A stretch of 41,134 nucleotides of DNA from Chloroflexota bacterium (GTDB taxonomy: Bacteria; Chloroflexota; UBA11872). The stretch covers positions 1 to 41,134 of the forward strand of contig JAJEDE010000017.1 of assembly GCA_022821645.1 (NCBI GenBank). The letters run 5' to 3'. The number at the start of each line of letters is the position of its first letter. The stretch's first letter is position 1. Under the pieces are notes generated by a model. That model ran no database searches. It had not been told where the DNA came from and saw nothing but the letters and a program-made list of their open reading frames with translations. The position numbers and the translations under genes were made by a program. This document shows positions 1-8,882 of the stretch, in pieces.

Positions 1-1400
1 CAGCCGCACCGGCCGCAGCCGCACCGGCCGCAGCCGCGCCCGCGGCAGCCGCGCCCGCGGCAGCCGCGCCCGCGATGACCGCGGCCCCTGAAGCGATGAT
101 GGCCAAGGAGAACGTGGAAATCCGGTTCGTCACCGACCACACCGCCGGCCCGCGTGGCGCGGCCATGCAGTGGGGTCTGCAGCGCTTCTCCGAGAAGCGA
201 CCGGACATCTTTGTGAAGCTGGAACCGGCCGCCGGTCTGATTGACAGCCTGGCGATCCAGTTCGCCGCCGGGACGGCCCCGCATGTGGCGCTGCTCTCGC
301 AGTCGGACTTCCTGCGCTTCCACGAAGAAGGCGCCTTCACGGAGATCACCGAAGAGTTGGCCAAGCGTGACGACTTCGTCCCGGAGGACTACTACTTCCT
401 GCCGGACGCCTACACGTTCAACAACATCGACCACTCGTTCCCGCAGCCGGAACTGATGACGGGTCCCCAGTTCGGGATGCCCTTCCAGTTCGCGATCAGC
501 GGGTTCGTGGCCAACCTTTCGCTGGCCGAAGCCGCCGGCGTGACGTTGCCTGACAGTGACGGTGGTTGGACCTGGAACGACTGGACGGACTGGGACGCCA
601 AGATGACGAACCCCGACAACGGGGAATACGGCACCTGGGCGCGCGCCGACTACGAATTCCAGTACATGCCGCAGATGTACTCCAACGGCATGGCCAAGCC
701 GTTTGACGACGGCCTGACCAAGACCATGTACGACCTTCCGGAAGCCGTGGAGGCCTGGAAGTACCTGATCGACAAGATCTTCGTGCATGAGACATCGCCT
801 GCGGCCGACCAGGTCAAGGAATTGGGCGGCGAGTTCGGCAACCCGTTTGCCGGCGGCAAGATCGGCATTTGGCCGTCGGGCCGTGTGTACTCCACCGGCT
901 TCGCGGTTCCGCGCATCAAGGACCGCTTCGCCTGGACGCTGCTGCCGGAAGTGATTGCCAACAGTGGCGGTCCGCCGGGCCACAGCACCAACGACCAGCC
1001 GAATCTGGTGACCAACAGCGCCGAGCGTGACGGCTCGATCGAGCAGTCGACGGCGTTGTCCGTCTTCCTCGGTGGCGAGGAATACCAGGGCCGCGTCGGT
1101 ATTGACCGTGGTCACATGCCGGTGCATCGCGCCGCCATCGGCGCGCCGACCTCCGTCGCTCCGCCCCCGGAGGGGATGAAGTGGCTGAAGGTCTACGCCG
1201 ACCGACCGGACAACCGCAGCCTCTACCCGTTCAACACCTGGCGGGAGTGGTGGCTGCAGCACCGAGCCCTTGGCGAAAAGGGCTGGGTTGGCGAACAGAC
1301 CCCCGAAGAGTCCCTGCAGGCCTGCCAGGACTGGGGTGTTCGGCACCTGTCCAGCTACGACGGCCCCGCGCCGTTCGTCAGCTCGCCGGTTTACCCATAA
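1..1400 (+). CDS. ABC sugar-type extracellular solute-binding protein, 3' part
   Basis: The reading frame is open from the first base (codons start at position 3), so the true start and signal peptide lie upstream of the window. The first 24 codons encode an Ala/Pro linker of repeated AAAAP units, followed by a globular domain starting near ENVEIRF. The domain has the look of family 1 solute-binding proteins: an early VTDHTAGPRG segment, a Trp/Asp-rich ligand-site region (WNDWTDWDAKM), and FAGGKIGIWPSGR toward the C-terminus. A linker of this kind usually joins a lipidated N-terminal Cys to the binding domain, so an extracytoplasmic lipoprotein is inferred. No permease or ATPase gene follows; the gene is closed by a strong hairpin. 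The substrate (probably a sugar or oligosaccharide) cannot be told. The ATG at 75 is probably internal. Confidence 0.85.
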   Translation, partial: AAPAAAAPAAAAPAAAAPAAAAPAMTAAPEAMMAKENVEIRFVTDHTAGPRGAAMQWGLQRFSEKRPDIFVKLEPAAGLIDSLAIQFAAGTAPHVALLSQSDFLRFHEEGAFTEITEELAKRDDFVPEDYYFLPDAYTFNNIDHSFPQPELMTGPQFGMPFQFAISGFVANLSLAEAAGVTLPDSDGGWTWNDWTDWDAKMTNPDNGEYGTWARADYEFQYMPQMYSNGMAKPFDDGLTKTMYDLPEAVEAWKYLIDKIFVHETSPAADQVKELGGEFGNPFAGGKIGIWPSGRVYSTGFAVPRIKDRFAWTLLPEVIANSGGPPGHSTNDQPNLVTNSAERDGSIEQSTALSVFLGGEEYQGRVGIDRGHMPVHRAAIGAPTSVAPPPEGMKWLKVYADRPDNRSLYPFNTWREWWLQHRALGEKGWVGEQTPEESLQACQDWGVRHLSSYDGPAPFVSSPVYP

Positions 1401-1439
1401 CGGCGTAAACCCTGCGGCGCCTACGCGCCGCCGAATGGC

Positions 1440-1473
1440 CGCGCCCGGCCGGATTTTTCTCCGGCCGGGCGCG
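1440..1473. terminator. strong inverted repeat after the solute-binding protein gene
   Basis: A perfect 14-bp G+C-rich stem (1440-1453 paired with 1460-1473) closes a 6-base loop TTTTTC. A smaller 7-bp hairpin (1414-1420 with 1425-1431) sits just before it. Both lie directly after the stop codon at 1400, which fits a transcription end point. There is no T-run after the stem, so it is not a textbook intrinsic terminator. Confidence 0.55.
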
Positions 1474-2104
1474 ACGCTTAATCGGCAATGCGCGTCGTTA
1501 CGCCATGGATGGACGCTGCGAGCCGGAAGCGGCAGGCGCGCGTAGTGCATCCGGACCAATGCGTCTGTAAGCAATGCGACGGTTGCCCCCGTTCTCAGGC
1601 CGTACCGTTGCGCCGAGCAACAGCCGCTGCGCCTCGGGCGAACGCATCGGACCTCTACGCGCATCACGCGCGGAGTTCAAAGGTGTTCTTCCGGTGACGA
1701 GCCGTGGCATTGACGTGGCGGGCTCATCGTTCCAGTTAAGCAATCGGGAACTCAACGCCACGGTTCGTGACTTCTGGGCGGGAAAGTGTGGGTCAAAAGG
1801 CAGGCTCGCGCCTGTCTTCGAGCAGCCTTCGGCGTTCGAAGGCATGTTGAGGTTCGCTAAGCTCGCTGTGGACGCGAACCCGCACACGCCCAGCCCTATC
1901 TGTGCGCGCGGGTTCATGCTCGTTAACGTCCTTCGTGTCATTTGCTCACCCACTGCCCGGACCGTCGGCTTTATGGCGGCCCGCAGTTGCCGTGACATGG
2001 AGCAGCATCTCCGGGCTGTCTAGGGTCGCTTCGTGCACCTCATCCGGGTGCAAGGCCTCCGCCCGGCTTTGCACCCGGAACTTCGTTAACCGGCAGAACG
2101 GCTG
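1474..2104. other. gene-free stretch with several long hairpins; possible structured RNA
   Basis: No open frame here resembles a known protein, and both strands stay open only because the G+C content is high. The stretch holds an unusual number of inverted repeats: 1694-1713 with 1752-1771 (20 positions, three non-Watson-Crick, inner GTTCC/GGAAC pair in the loop); 1825-1831 with 1837-1843 (7 bp perfect); 1851-1857 with 1874-1880 (7 bp perfect); 1876-1883 with 1908-1915 (8 bp, alternative to the previous one); and 2044-2053 with 2069-2078 (10 bp perfect, extendable to 14 with one wobble). It matches no RNA family I can name (not RNase P, tmRNA or SRP as far as I can see). The strand is unknown. 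A decayed gene is the main alternative. Confidence 0.35.
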
Positions 2105-2929
2105 CTAAGGCTCAATCCTCCACGCGCGCCTGGCGGTGTGAGCAAAGATCCACTCTCGATCGACGTTGCCGAGGAAGGGGAGATTCCAGGCCGAGTCGAA
2201 TGCCTGCCGGTAGGTCGCGCCGGTCAGGCACACGGGCCAGTCGGTGCCCCACATGAGTCGCTGGGGGCCATAGGCGCGGTAGACGCGCTCGATCAGGGTA
2301 TGGGCCTCGGTGTAGGGATAGGCGGCGCGCGTCCCGTTGGGATAGCCCGAGAGCTTGACGTACACGTTCGGCCGCTCGGACAGCGCCAACAGGTTGGCCA
2401 GCGAGTCCGGGTCGCGGTAATCCGGGGAGCCGAGGTGGTCGATGACGACCGTGACATCGGGATGCCGCGCAGCCATGGCATCCGCTTGCGGAAGCAGCCG
2501 CCAGTTGATCAAGAGACCGATGGTGGCGTTGGTGTCGGCCGCGGTTTCCCAGAGCGCGTCCTGGGCGGGATCGTCCAGCCAGCGGATCTCGGGATCGGTG
2601 TTGGGGGCCAGCCGGATACCACGAAGCTGCGGGTGTTGCATCAGCTCGCGTAAGGCATCGGGCGCGTCCGCCAGTGAGGGATCGACCCGTCCCGCAACCA
2701 CCAGCCGGTCCGGATGCGCCTCCGCCGCCTGGATCAGGTACGAGTTGTCCCACAGGTAGTAACGCGGCTGGATCAATACCGTCCAGGCCACGCCGCCGAT
2801 CTCGTCCTGCGCCCGAAACAGGTCCGCCGGGGCCGCCTCGATATCCGGCGTGAAGTCGGACTCCGGGTGCCGCCCAAACCGAGGATCCCGAATCGTCCAA
2901 ATGTGTACGTGCGATTCAACCAAGTCCAT
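2105..2929 (-). CDS. amidohydrolase-2 family metal-dependent hydrolase
   Basis: This is a TIM-barrel hydrolase of the amidohydrolase 2 / L-rhamnono-lactonase-like group, 274 residues from the ATG at 2929 (a GTG at 2941 would add four). The N-terminus carries the metal-binding HVH motif (ESHVHIW). The middle has VIDHLGSPDY, with the conserved His of this family, and the C-terminal part has WGTDWPVC, where the Asp is the expected catalytic residue. Members hydrolyse lactones or decarboxylate small aromatic acids; the substrate cannot be assigned. It lies 52 bases downstream of the E2 gene on the same strand and may be the last gene of that operon, though its function need not be linked. Family call is firm, substrate unknown. 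Confidence 0.85.
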   Translation of the reverse strand: MDLVESHVHIWTIRDPRFGRHPESDFTPDIEAAPADLFRAQDEIGGVAWTVLIQPRYYLWDNSYLIQAAEAHPDRLVVAGRVDPSLADAPDALRELMQHPQLRGIRLAPNTDPEIRWLDDPAQDALWETAADTNATIGLLINWRLLPQADAMAARHPDVTVVIDHLGSPDYRDPDSLANLLALSERPNVYVKLSGYPNGTRAAYPYTEAHTLIERVYRAYGPQRLMWGTDWPVCLTGATYRQAFDSAWNLPFLGNVDREWIFAHTARRAWRIEP

Positions 2930-2993
2930 AACGCACCCCACTCCGGCAAACTCCCAGCATCATGCCAGCCCGGAACGCCGGGATGGCCAGCCC

Positions 2994-4316
2994 TCAGAGC
3001 AGCAGGTAGGGCTGTTCGATCAACTCCCGGATGCGGGCGAGGAAGCGGGCGGCGGGGGCGCCGTCGATGATGCGGTGGTCGAAGGTGAGGCTGAGGGTCA
3101 TGGAGAGTTCAGCGTTCACCTCGCCGTCGCGGGCCACGGCCTTTTCGCGCAGGGCGCCGACGCCGAGGATGGCCGACTCGGGCGGGTTGAGGACCGGCGT
3201 GAAGGCGTCGATCCCGTAGATGCCCAGGTTGGAGATGGTGAACGTACCGCCGGTGATGTCGTCCAGGTCCAGGCGATTGCCTTGGGCACGGTCGACCAGG
3301 CCGCGCAGGTCGGAGGCGATCTCCACCAGCGACTTGCAGTCGGCCTGCTTGACGTTGGCAACCACCAGGTCGCCGCCGGCCTCGATGGCCAGACCGACAT
3401 TGACCACGTCGTGCAGCCGAATCGCGTCGCCTTCCAGGCTGGAATTCGCGCGCGGATGCTCACGCAGCGCGTGGGCGCAGATGCGAATGAGCAGGTCGTT
3501 GTAGCTGATGCGGAAGCCGAGGGCCGATTCGTGGCGGCTGGCGAGCTCGGTTCGCAACTCGTGGAAGCGCCGGGCGTCGGCCTCGGCGACCAGGGTGACC
3601 TGAGCGCTGCCCTGCAGGCTCTGCTGCATGCGCTCGGCAATAACGCGGCGCACGCCTTCCAGCGGGATGACCTGGCCGGCGGCCACGTCGGGCACGGCGG
3701 CGGCGGGAGCCAGCGGCGGCGCCGCGGCAACCGGCATGGGCGCGACTACCGGAGCGGCGGCTGCGGCGGATACGTCTTTCTCGATGATGCGACCGCCGGG
3801 GCCGGATCCGACGACGCCTGCGAGGTCGACACCCAGTTCGCGGGCCACACGCTTCGCCAGCGGGGAGGCCTTGATGCGGCCGGCGACGGCTGGGGCGGCG
3901 GCTACCGGCGCGACCGCGACAGGCTGGGCGGCCACGGGCGCGGGGGCCGGGGCGACCGGAGCGGGCGCGGGCTGCGCGGCAACCGGCGCGGGGGCTGGTG
4001 GCGGAGGCGCTGCAGGAGGCGCCGCTGACGCGGCCGCGGCGGCCGGCGGGTCTGGATCCTCGGCCGGCGGGGTTTCACCGGGCTCCAGGATCCAGGCCAG
4101 GAGTCCCTGCACTTTCACCAGGTCGCCCGGACCGGCGGCGATGCCGCCCAGGATCCCGGCGGCTGGCGCTTCCACGCGGGCGTTGATCTTGTCGGTTTCG
4201 AACTCCAGGATTTCCTGGCCCTTCTCAACCTCGGCGCCCTCGTCAACCAGCCACTCGGTGACGGCGCCTTCTTCCATGGTCATGCCCATCAGGGGCATGC
4301 GAACCGCGGTAGCCAC
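2994..4316 (-). CDS. pdhC: dihydrolipoamide acyltransferase (E2) of a 2-oxoacid dehydrogenase complex
   Basis: Acyl-transfer core of a pyruvate/acetoin/branched-chain 2-oxoacid dehydrogenase, 440 residues from a GTG start. Domain order: one lipoyl domain (about 1-80, lipoyl Lys43 in ETDKINARV), a long Ala/Pro linker (about 85-145), a peripheral-subunit-binding domain (about 147-182, KASPLAKRVARELGVD and GSGPGGRI), then the acyltransferase domain ending with the catalytic FDHRIIDGA motif (His414, Asp418). Its start is 3 bases after the E1 beta stop, so it is translated from the same message. A single lipoyl domain and the two-gene E1 fit the Gram-positive-type or acetoin/branched-chain type complex. 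Which 2-oxoacid is used cannot be settled from sequence alone; pyruvate is the default assumption. Confidence 0.95.
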   Translation of the reverse strand: MATAVRMPLMGMTMEEGAVTEWLVDEGAEVEKGQEILEFETDKINARVEAPAAGILGGIAAGPGDLVKVQGLLAWILEPGETPPAEDPDPPAAAAASAAPPAAPPPPAPAPVAAQPAPAPVAPAPAPVAAQPVAVAPVAAAPAVAGRIKASPLAKRVARELGVDLAGVVGSGPGGRIIEKDVSAAAAAPVVAPMPVAAAPPLAPAAAVPDVAAGQVIPLEGVRRVIAERMQQSLQGSAQVTLVAEADARRFHELRTELASRHESALGFRISYNDLLIRICAHALREHPRANSSLEGDAIRLHDVVNVGLAIEAGGDLVVANVKQADCKSLVEIASDLRGLVDRAQGNRLDLDDITGGTFTISNLGIYGIDAFTPVLNPPESAILGVGALREKAVARDGEVNAELSMTLSLTFDHRIIDGAPAARFLARIRELIEQPYLLL

Positions 4317-4319
4317 GGT

Positions 4320-5345
4320 CTAGTACACGCCCTGGAGCGACTGGCGGATGGACTCGACCACCTGGGCCGTGCCAGGGAAGGAGGCTTGTTCCAGTGGCTC
4401 GGAGAATGGGACCGGCGCGTGGGCCGCGCCAACGCGCAGCACCGGGGCATCCAGGTCGTCAAAGGCCAGTTCCTGGATCTGCGAGGCGATCTCGGCGCCG
4501 AAGCCGCCGAATCGCACGGCCTCGTACAGCACCACCGCGCGGTGGGTCTTGCGGACCGAGCGCAGGATGGTGTCGGTGTCCAGCGGGTAGAGCGAGCGGA
4601 TGTCCACGACTTCCACGCTAATGCCCTCGGCCGCCAGTTGCTCGGCGGCTTCCAGCGCGTGGTGCGTCTGGCGCGCGTAGGTGATGACGCTCACGTCGTC
4701 GCCTTCGCGCTTCACGTCGGCCACCCCGATGGGCACCAGGTACTCGCCTTCGGGCACGTGGCCGCGCATGGCGTAAATGGCCTTGTGCTCGAACATGATG
4801 ACCACGTTGTCTTCGCGAATAGCCGACTTGAGCAGGCCCTTCGCGTCGTAGGGGGTGGAGGCGGTAATGACCTTCAGGCCCGGGACGTGGGCGAACCAGG
4901 CTTCCAGACTCTGCGTGTGCTGGGCGGCGTTGCCGGTGCCGGCGCCAAAGGGCGCGCGGTAGGTGAGCGGCAGCTTGGCCTTGCCGCCGAACATGTAGCG
5001 GTTCTTGGCGGCCTGGTTGACGATCTGGTCCATCGCAATGCCCATGAAGTCGCTGTACATGAACTCGGCGATGGGCCGGCTGCCGGTCAGGGCCGCGCCG
5101 ATGCCTAGGCCGGCAATGGCGGCCTCGGCGATCGGGGTGTCGACGATGCGGTCGGGGCCCCACTTTTCGAGCAGACCCTGGGTAACGGCGTAGGCGCCGC
5201 CCCAGACGCCGACTTCCTCGCCAACGACGAAGACGGCTGGGTCGCGGGTCATCTCCTCGTCGATGGCCTCGCGCAGGGCCTCGCTCATGAAGATCTCGCG
5301 CGTGGCGGTCTCGGGCGCTGACGCTTGGGCTGTGCTCACGGCCAT
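4320..5345 (-). CDS. pdhB: 2-oxoacid dehydrogenase E1 component, beta subunit
   Basis: Transketolase-like beta chain of the thiamine-diphosphate E1 decarboxylase, 341 residues. Recognisable segments are MSEALREAIDEEMTRDP, FVVGEEVGVWGGAY near the N-terminus, RIVDTPIAEAAIAGLGIGAA (family hallmark), RAPFGAGTGNAAQHTQS, and the C-terminal domain with VVDIRSLYPLDTDTI and HRAVVLYEAVRFGGFGAEIA. It pairs with the alpha subunit to build the active site and hands the hydroxyalkyl group to E2. The gene starts 5 bases after the alpha-subunit stop and ends 3 bases before E2. ATG start at 5345 with a short N-terminal extension before MSEAL, where many homologues begin. Confidence 0.95.
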   Translation of the reverse strand: MAVSTAQASAPETATREIFMSEALREAIDEEMTRDPAVFVVGEEVGVWGGAYAVTQGLLEKWGPDRIVDTPIAEAAIAGLGIGAALTGSRPIAEFMYSDFMGIAMDQIVNQAAKNRYMFGGKAKLPLTYRAPFGAGTGNAAQHTQSLEAWFAHVPGLKVITASTPYDAKGLLKSAIREDNVVIMFEHKAIYAMRGHVPEGEYLVPIGVADVKREGDDVSVITYARQTHHALEAAEQLAAEGISVEVVDIRSLYPLDTDTILRSVRKTHRAVVLYEAVRFGGFGAEIASQIQELAFDDLDAPVLRVGAAHAPVPFSEPLEQASFPGTAQVVESIRQSLQGVY

Positions 5346-5350
5346 GGTCG

Positions 5351-6379
5351 TTACTCCACGTAGACGTCGCGCTCGATAACGTCCACGGTCGGCCAGGGGC
5401 TGGCCTCGGCGAACGCCACGGCGTGTTCGATTTCACGCTCAATCTGCCCGTCAATCGCCTGGAAGTCGTCCTCGTCAAGCCGCTCGGACTCGTTGACGGC
5501 GCGGACGAAGCGCTCGATGGGGTCGCGGGCAACCCACTCGGCGATTTCTTCCTTCGTGCGGTAGTTCTTCTGGTCGAGAACGGTGTGGCCCTTGTGGCGG
5601 TACGTGCGGGCCTCAATGAGGGTGGGACCTTCGCCGCGGCGGGCGCGGTCAATGGCCTTCTTGGCGGTGGTGTAGACCTCGAAGAGGTCGTTGCCGTCGA
5701 TGGAGGCGCTGGGGATGCCGTAGGCCGGGCCGCGGTTGTGGATGGCGGCGGCGTTGGCAAAGTCGGCATGGGTGGCCATGCCGTACTGGTTGTTCTCGCA
5801 GACGAAGACGGCTGGCAGGTTCATGGTGGCGGCGACGTTGACGCCCTCGTGGAAGGCGCCCGTGGGGCCGGCGCCGTCGCCGAAGAAGGCGACGGTGACC
5901 TTGCCGTCCTTGCGCAGCTTGGAGCCCAGGGCCGCGCCGGTGGCGATGGGGATTCCGGCGCCGACGATGCCGTTGGCGCCCAGGTTGCCGAGTTCGATGT
6001 CGGCGATGTGCATGGAACCGCCCTTGCCGCCGCAATAGCCGGTGGTGCGGCCGAAGAGTTCGGCCATCATCTTGTCCATGCGCGCGCCCTTGGCGATGCA
6101 ATGGCCGTGGCCGCGGTGGGTGCTGGTGATGAAGTCGCCATCGTCCAGGGCGGCGCAGACGCCGGTGGCGGTGGCTTCCTCGCCGATGTAGAAGTGCAGC
6201 GCCCCGCGCATCTTGGCGGCGCGGAAGGCTTCCTCGGCGGTTTCTTCGAAGCGGCGGATACGCCGCATGATGAGGTAGATCCAGCGGAGCTGGTCGTCGC
6301 TAAGCTGCTCCAACACGCCGTTGGAAGCGTCGTCGCCTCCAGCGCGGCCGTTGGTGGAGACAGGTTGTTGCTCTGCCAA
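5351..6379 (-). CDS. pdhA: 2-oxoacid dehydrogenase E1 component, alpha subunit
   Basis: Catalytic ThDP-binding alpha chain, 342 residues, first gene of the E1-E1-E2 operon. The ThDP motif begins at Gly167-Asp-Gly (FFGDGAGPTGAFHEG) and ends with the ENNQYG Asn pair about 30 residues on. The phosphorylation-loop-like region YRYKGHT is represented by TYRHKGHTVLD. RMRGALHFYIGEEATATG and STHRGHGHCIAKG are typical for pyruvate/acetoin E1 alpha. The start is a TTG at 6379 with a good GGAGG Shine-Dalgarno sequence six bases upstream, so the non-ATG start is well supported. The first 30 residues are a low-complexity extension. The upstream 250 bases separate it from divergent gpsA. Confidence 0.95.
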   Translation of the reverse strand: MAEQQPVSTNGRAGGDDASNGVLEQLSDDQLRWIYLIMRRIRRFEETAEEAFRAAKMRGALHFYIGEEATATGVCAALDDGDFITSTHRGHGHCIAKGARMDKMMAELFGRTTGYCGGKGGSMHIADIELGNLGANGIVGAGIPIATGAALGSKLRKDGKVTVAFFGDGAGPTGAFHEGVNVAATMNLPAVFVCENNQYGMATHADFANAAAIHNRGPAYGIPSASIDGNDLFEVYTTAKKAIDRARRGEGPTLIEARTYRHKGHTVLDQKNYRTKEEIAEWVARDPIERFVRAVNESERLDEDDFQAIDGQIEREIEHAVAFAEASPWPTVDVIERDVYVE

Positions 6380-6455
6380 GGCGCGCCTCCGTGTTCGAGC
6401 GGGCGGAACGGTGCCGCAGCCGCCGGGCCGTGCCGGTTCAGGTGACCGGCGTCAG

Positions 6456-6461
6456 AGTATA
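6456..6461 (-). promoter_or_regulatory. possible -10 element for the E1/E2 operon
   Basis: TATACT on the minus strand lies about 77 bases upstream of the TTG start of the E1 alpha gene, in the 250-base divergent gap shared with gpsA. No good -35 hexamer sits 16-18 bases further upstream, so this is a weak call. The rest of the gap (6380-6630) shows no other clear element. Confidence 0.25.
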
Positions 6462-6630
6462 TCCGGGCGTCACCAAGATTCGCTGGGACCGCAGCAGGCA
6501 AACGAAGCCTGCGACGACCTAGACATGCAATGATCGGCAAAGCGTCGGCCAGCGCTGCGCGGCCGTTCCGGGGCGAGAGCATGGCGGACCGCCACTAGAC
6601 TAGGCGCGGGCGCTTCCCAGGATTGGCTGC

Positions 6631-7653
6631 GTGAACAAGGTTGCCGTCGTCGGCTCCGGCAGTTGGGGGACAACCCTTGCGATCCTGCTTACGCAAGCCG
6701 GCCAATGCTGCGCGCTCTGGGTTCGTGACCCGGACGAGGCGCACGACATGGCCGCTCGTCGCGAGAATGTTCGCTTTCTGCCCGGGGTCACGCTGCCCGA
6801 CACCCTGGAAATCAGCCACCACGCCGCCGCCGTGCTGCGCGACGCGGACCTCGTCATTGTCACCGTGCCCATGCGTCAGTTGCATGAGAATTGGCAGGCC
6901 ATCGACGGACACATCGAGCCTCACGCCGCCATCGTGAGCGGCATCAAGGGACTCGATCCGCGGACCGGCCGACGGGTCAGCGAGCTCGTGGCCGGCTGGG
7001 CTGGCGACCAGATCCTGGACCGCCTGGCTGTGCTCTCGGGCCCCAACCTCGCCCGCGAGATTGCCGCCGGCGAACCGGCCACCGCCGTGGTGGCCGCGCG
7101 CATCCCGGAGGTTGCCCGCACGGTGCAGCAACGGCTCAGCGCGCCGACCTTTCGCACCTATATCAGCGATGACGTCATCGGCATTGAACTCGCCGGGGCT
7201 GTCAAAAACGTCATAGCCATTGGAGCGGGCGTGGCCGACGGCATGCGCTTCGGCGACAACGCAAAGGCGGCGCTCATGACTCGCGGCCTGGCGGAAATGA
7301 CGCGGCTGGGCCTCACGGCGGGCGCCGACGCGCTCACCTTTGCCGGCCTGGCCGGCATGGGCGATCTCATCGCCACCTGCGCCAGCCCCCACTCGCGCAA
7401 CCACTATGTGGGCCAGGAACTCGCAGCGGGCCGCACCCTGGATGACATTCAATCCCGCATGGTCATGGTCGCGGAAGGCGTGGATACCTCCCGAGGCGCC
7501 CTCGCGCTGGCGCGCCGGCTCGGGGTGGAAATGCCCATCGTCGAACTCATCAATCAGGCGCTCTTCGACGGACTTCCGGTTGCCGAAGCCGGACGGGTGC
7601 TCATGGCCCGGGAACTCAGCCACGAGCTACGCGGCATCCGCCAGCACCACTAA
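6631..7653 (+). CDS. gpsA: glycerol-3-phosphate dehydrogenase [NAD(P)+]
   Basis: Reduces dihydroxyacetone phosphate to sn-glycerol 3-phosphate for phospholipid backbones; cytosolic. 340 residues, normal for the family. The N-terminal Rossmann motif is GSGSWGTTLA (Gly8-Gly13), followed by VWVRDPDEA-type cofactor segment (LWVRDPDEAH) and VRFLPGVTLPD. The central GPNLAREIA and the catalytic-Lys helix ELAGAVKNVIAIGAGVADG are clear, as are GDNAKAALMTRGLAEM and GLAGMGDLIATC. The start is GTG at 6631. First gene of the plus-strand cluster; 20 bases separate it from the M20 gene. Confidence 0.97.
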   Translation: MNKVAVVGSGSWGTTLAILLTQAGQCCALWVRDPDEAHDMAARRENVRFLPGVTLPDTLEISHHAAAVLRDADLVIVTVPMRQLHENWQAIDGHIEPHAAIVSGIKGLDPRTGRRVSELVAGWAGDQILDRLAVLSGPNLAREIAAGEPATAVVAARIPEVARTVQQRLSAPTFRTYISDDVIGIELAGAVKNVIAIGAGVADGMRFGDNAKAALMTRGLAEMTRLGLTAGADALTFAGLAGMGDLIATCASPHSRNHYVGQELAAGRTLDDIQSRMVMVAEGVDTSRGALALARRLGVEMPIVELINQALFDGLPVAEAGRVLMARELSHELRGIRQHH

Positions 7654-7673
7654 GGAGACCTCCACGTTCGGTT

Positions 7674-8882
7674 TTGGCGGAGGCGTCGTGTGCCAGACTC
7701 CCCCGTCGGTCCGCGGTCGGAGGTCTGACCATCACTAGATCCGTCGTTGAAACGCTCGCCGGCCTGGTTGCCATCAACAGCGTCAACGCCAGCCTCGAGG
7801 GCGGCCCCGGAGAGGCCGAGCTGGCCAACCACGTCGCCGACCTGGCTCGCGCCGCGGGCGCCGACGTGGAGATGTACGACGTCGAACCCGGCCGGCCAAA
7901 CCTGCTGGCCTGGATTCGCCGCGGCAACCGCCCGACCCTGATGTTCGAGTGCCACCTGGATACCGTCGGCCTGGATCCAATGCCGGATGCCCTTAACCCG
8001 CGCATCGCCAACGGCCGCCTCTACGGCCGGGGTTCCGCCGACCCCAAGGGCTGCATGGCTGCGATGCTCCACGTCCTCCATGCGGCCGCCAACGACCCGG
8101 ACTTCCCCGTGGACCTCTGCCTGGCCGGCGCCGTCGGCGAGGAGATCGTCATGATCGGCTCACGGGTGATGGCCGAACGGCGCCCGCCGGTCGATGCGGC
8201 CGTGGTCGGCGAACCGACGGAGCTGCAGATCATCACTTCCCAGAAGGGCGCCGTCCGCTGGCGCGTCCGCACCCACGGCGTGGCGGCCCACAGCGCCATG
8301 CCGGAGCAGGGCCACAACGCCATCCAGGACATGGCCAGGGCGCTTCCGGCACTCGCCCGCGGCATCGAGCCCCACCTTTCCGCCCGCCCCCACCCCGTGC
8401 TCGGCAACGCCACCTGGAACGTCGGCACCATCCGCGGCGGCGCCGGAGTCAATGTCGTCCCCGACCTTTGCGAGATCGAGATCGACCGCCGCCTCGTCCC
8501 TGGCGACACCGCGACGGAGGTGCTGGAGCACGTTGACGCGGCGCTCGACGACCTGCGTGCAAGTAACCCGAAGCTCCGCGTTGACCGCGATTCGCCGTTC
8601 GTGGACATCCCACCGCTGGAGACGCCGCACGACGCGGCAGTCGTGCGCGCGGCCCAACGGGCCGTTGCCGCCGCCGGTCTGTCGCCCGACCCGCTGGGCG
8701 TCGCCTATGCCACCGACGCCGCCATGCTCTCCGGGATCGGCGGCATCCCGTCCGTGGTCCTCGGCCCCGGCAACATCGCGCAAGCCCACACGAATGACGA
8801 GTGGATCGAGATCGCCCAATTGGAGCAGGCGGTCGGCGTCTATTTGGGCGTGTGCGAGGCCTTCGGAGAAATCGCCGCCTGA
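7674..8882 (+). CDS. M20-family zinc deacylase (ArgE/DapE/ACY1-like)
   Basis: Zinc-dependent amidohydrolase of the acetylornithine deacetylase / succinyl-diaminopimelate desuccinylase group. The metal ligands are visible in order: ECHLDTVG (His and catalytic Asp), GRGSADPKGCMA (bridging Asp), GAVGEEI (Glu-Glu, general base), a Glu in VVGEPTEL, and the C-terminal His in QAHTNDEW. The lid/dimerisation domain is marked by GVAAHSAMPEQGHNAI. The start is uncertain: TTG at 7674 gives 402 residues, but homology seems to begin near ITRSVVETLAGL, so a start near 7725 (CTG) is possible; there is no ATG or GTG in that stretch. The stop overlaps the next ATG by one base. The substrate cannot be fixed, so ArgE or DapE is not assigned. 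Confidence 0.88.
   Translation: MAEASCARLPRRSAVGGLTITRSVVETLAGLVAINSVNASLEGGPGEAELANHVADLARAAGADVEMYDVEPGRPNLLAWIRRGNRPTLMFECHLDTVGLDPMPDALNPRIANGRLYGRGSADPKGCMAAMLHVLHAAANDPDFPVDLCLAGAVGEEIVMIGSRVMAERRPPVDAAVVGEPTELQIITSQKGAVRWRVRTHGVAAHSAMPEQGHNAIQDMARALPALARGIEPHLSARPHPVLGNATWNVGTIRGGAGVNVVPDLCEIEIDRRLVPGDTATEVLEHVDAALDDLRASNPKLRVDRDSPFVDIPPLETPHDAAVVRAAQRAVAAAGLSPDPLGVAYATDAAMLSGIGGIPSVVLGPGNIAQAHTNDEWIEIAQLEQAVGVYLGVCEAFGEIAA

Noticed and set aside
1694..1771. group II intron domain V
   Set aside because: GAGCCGTGGC/GCCACGGTTC pairing recalls it, but the enclosed loop is far too long and no reverse transcriptase or other intron domain is present.
1498..2023. Open frames on both strands in the hairpin-rich interval
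   Set aside because: Neither shows a conserved motif, and the strong internal inverted repeats argue against a normal coding region.
2850..4028. 392-codon plus-strand open frame opposite the E2 gene
   Set aside because: Antisense to a gene with lipoyl, subunit-binding and acyltransferase motifs; Gly/Arg-rich shadow.
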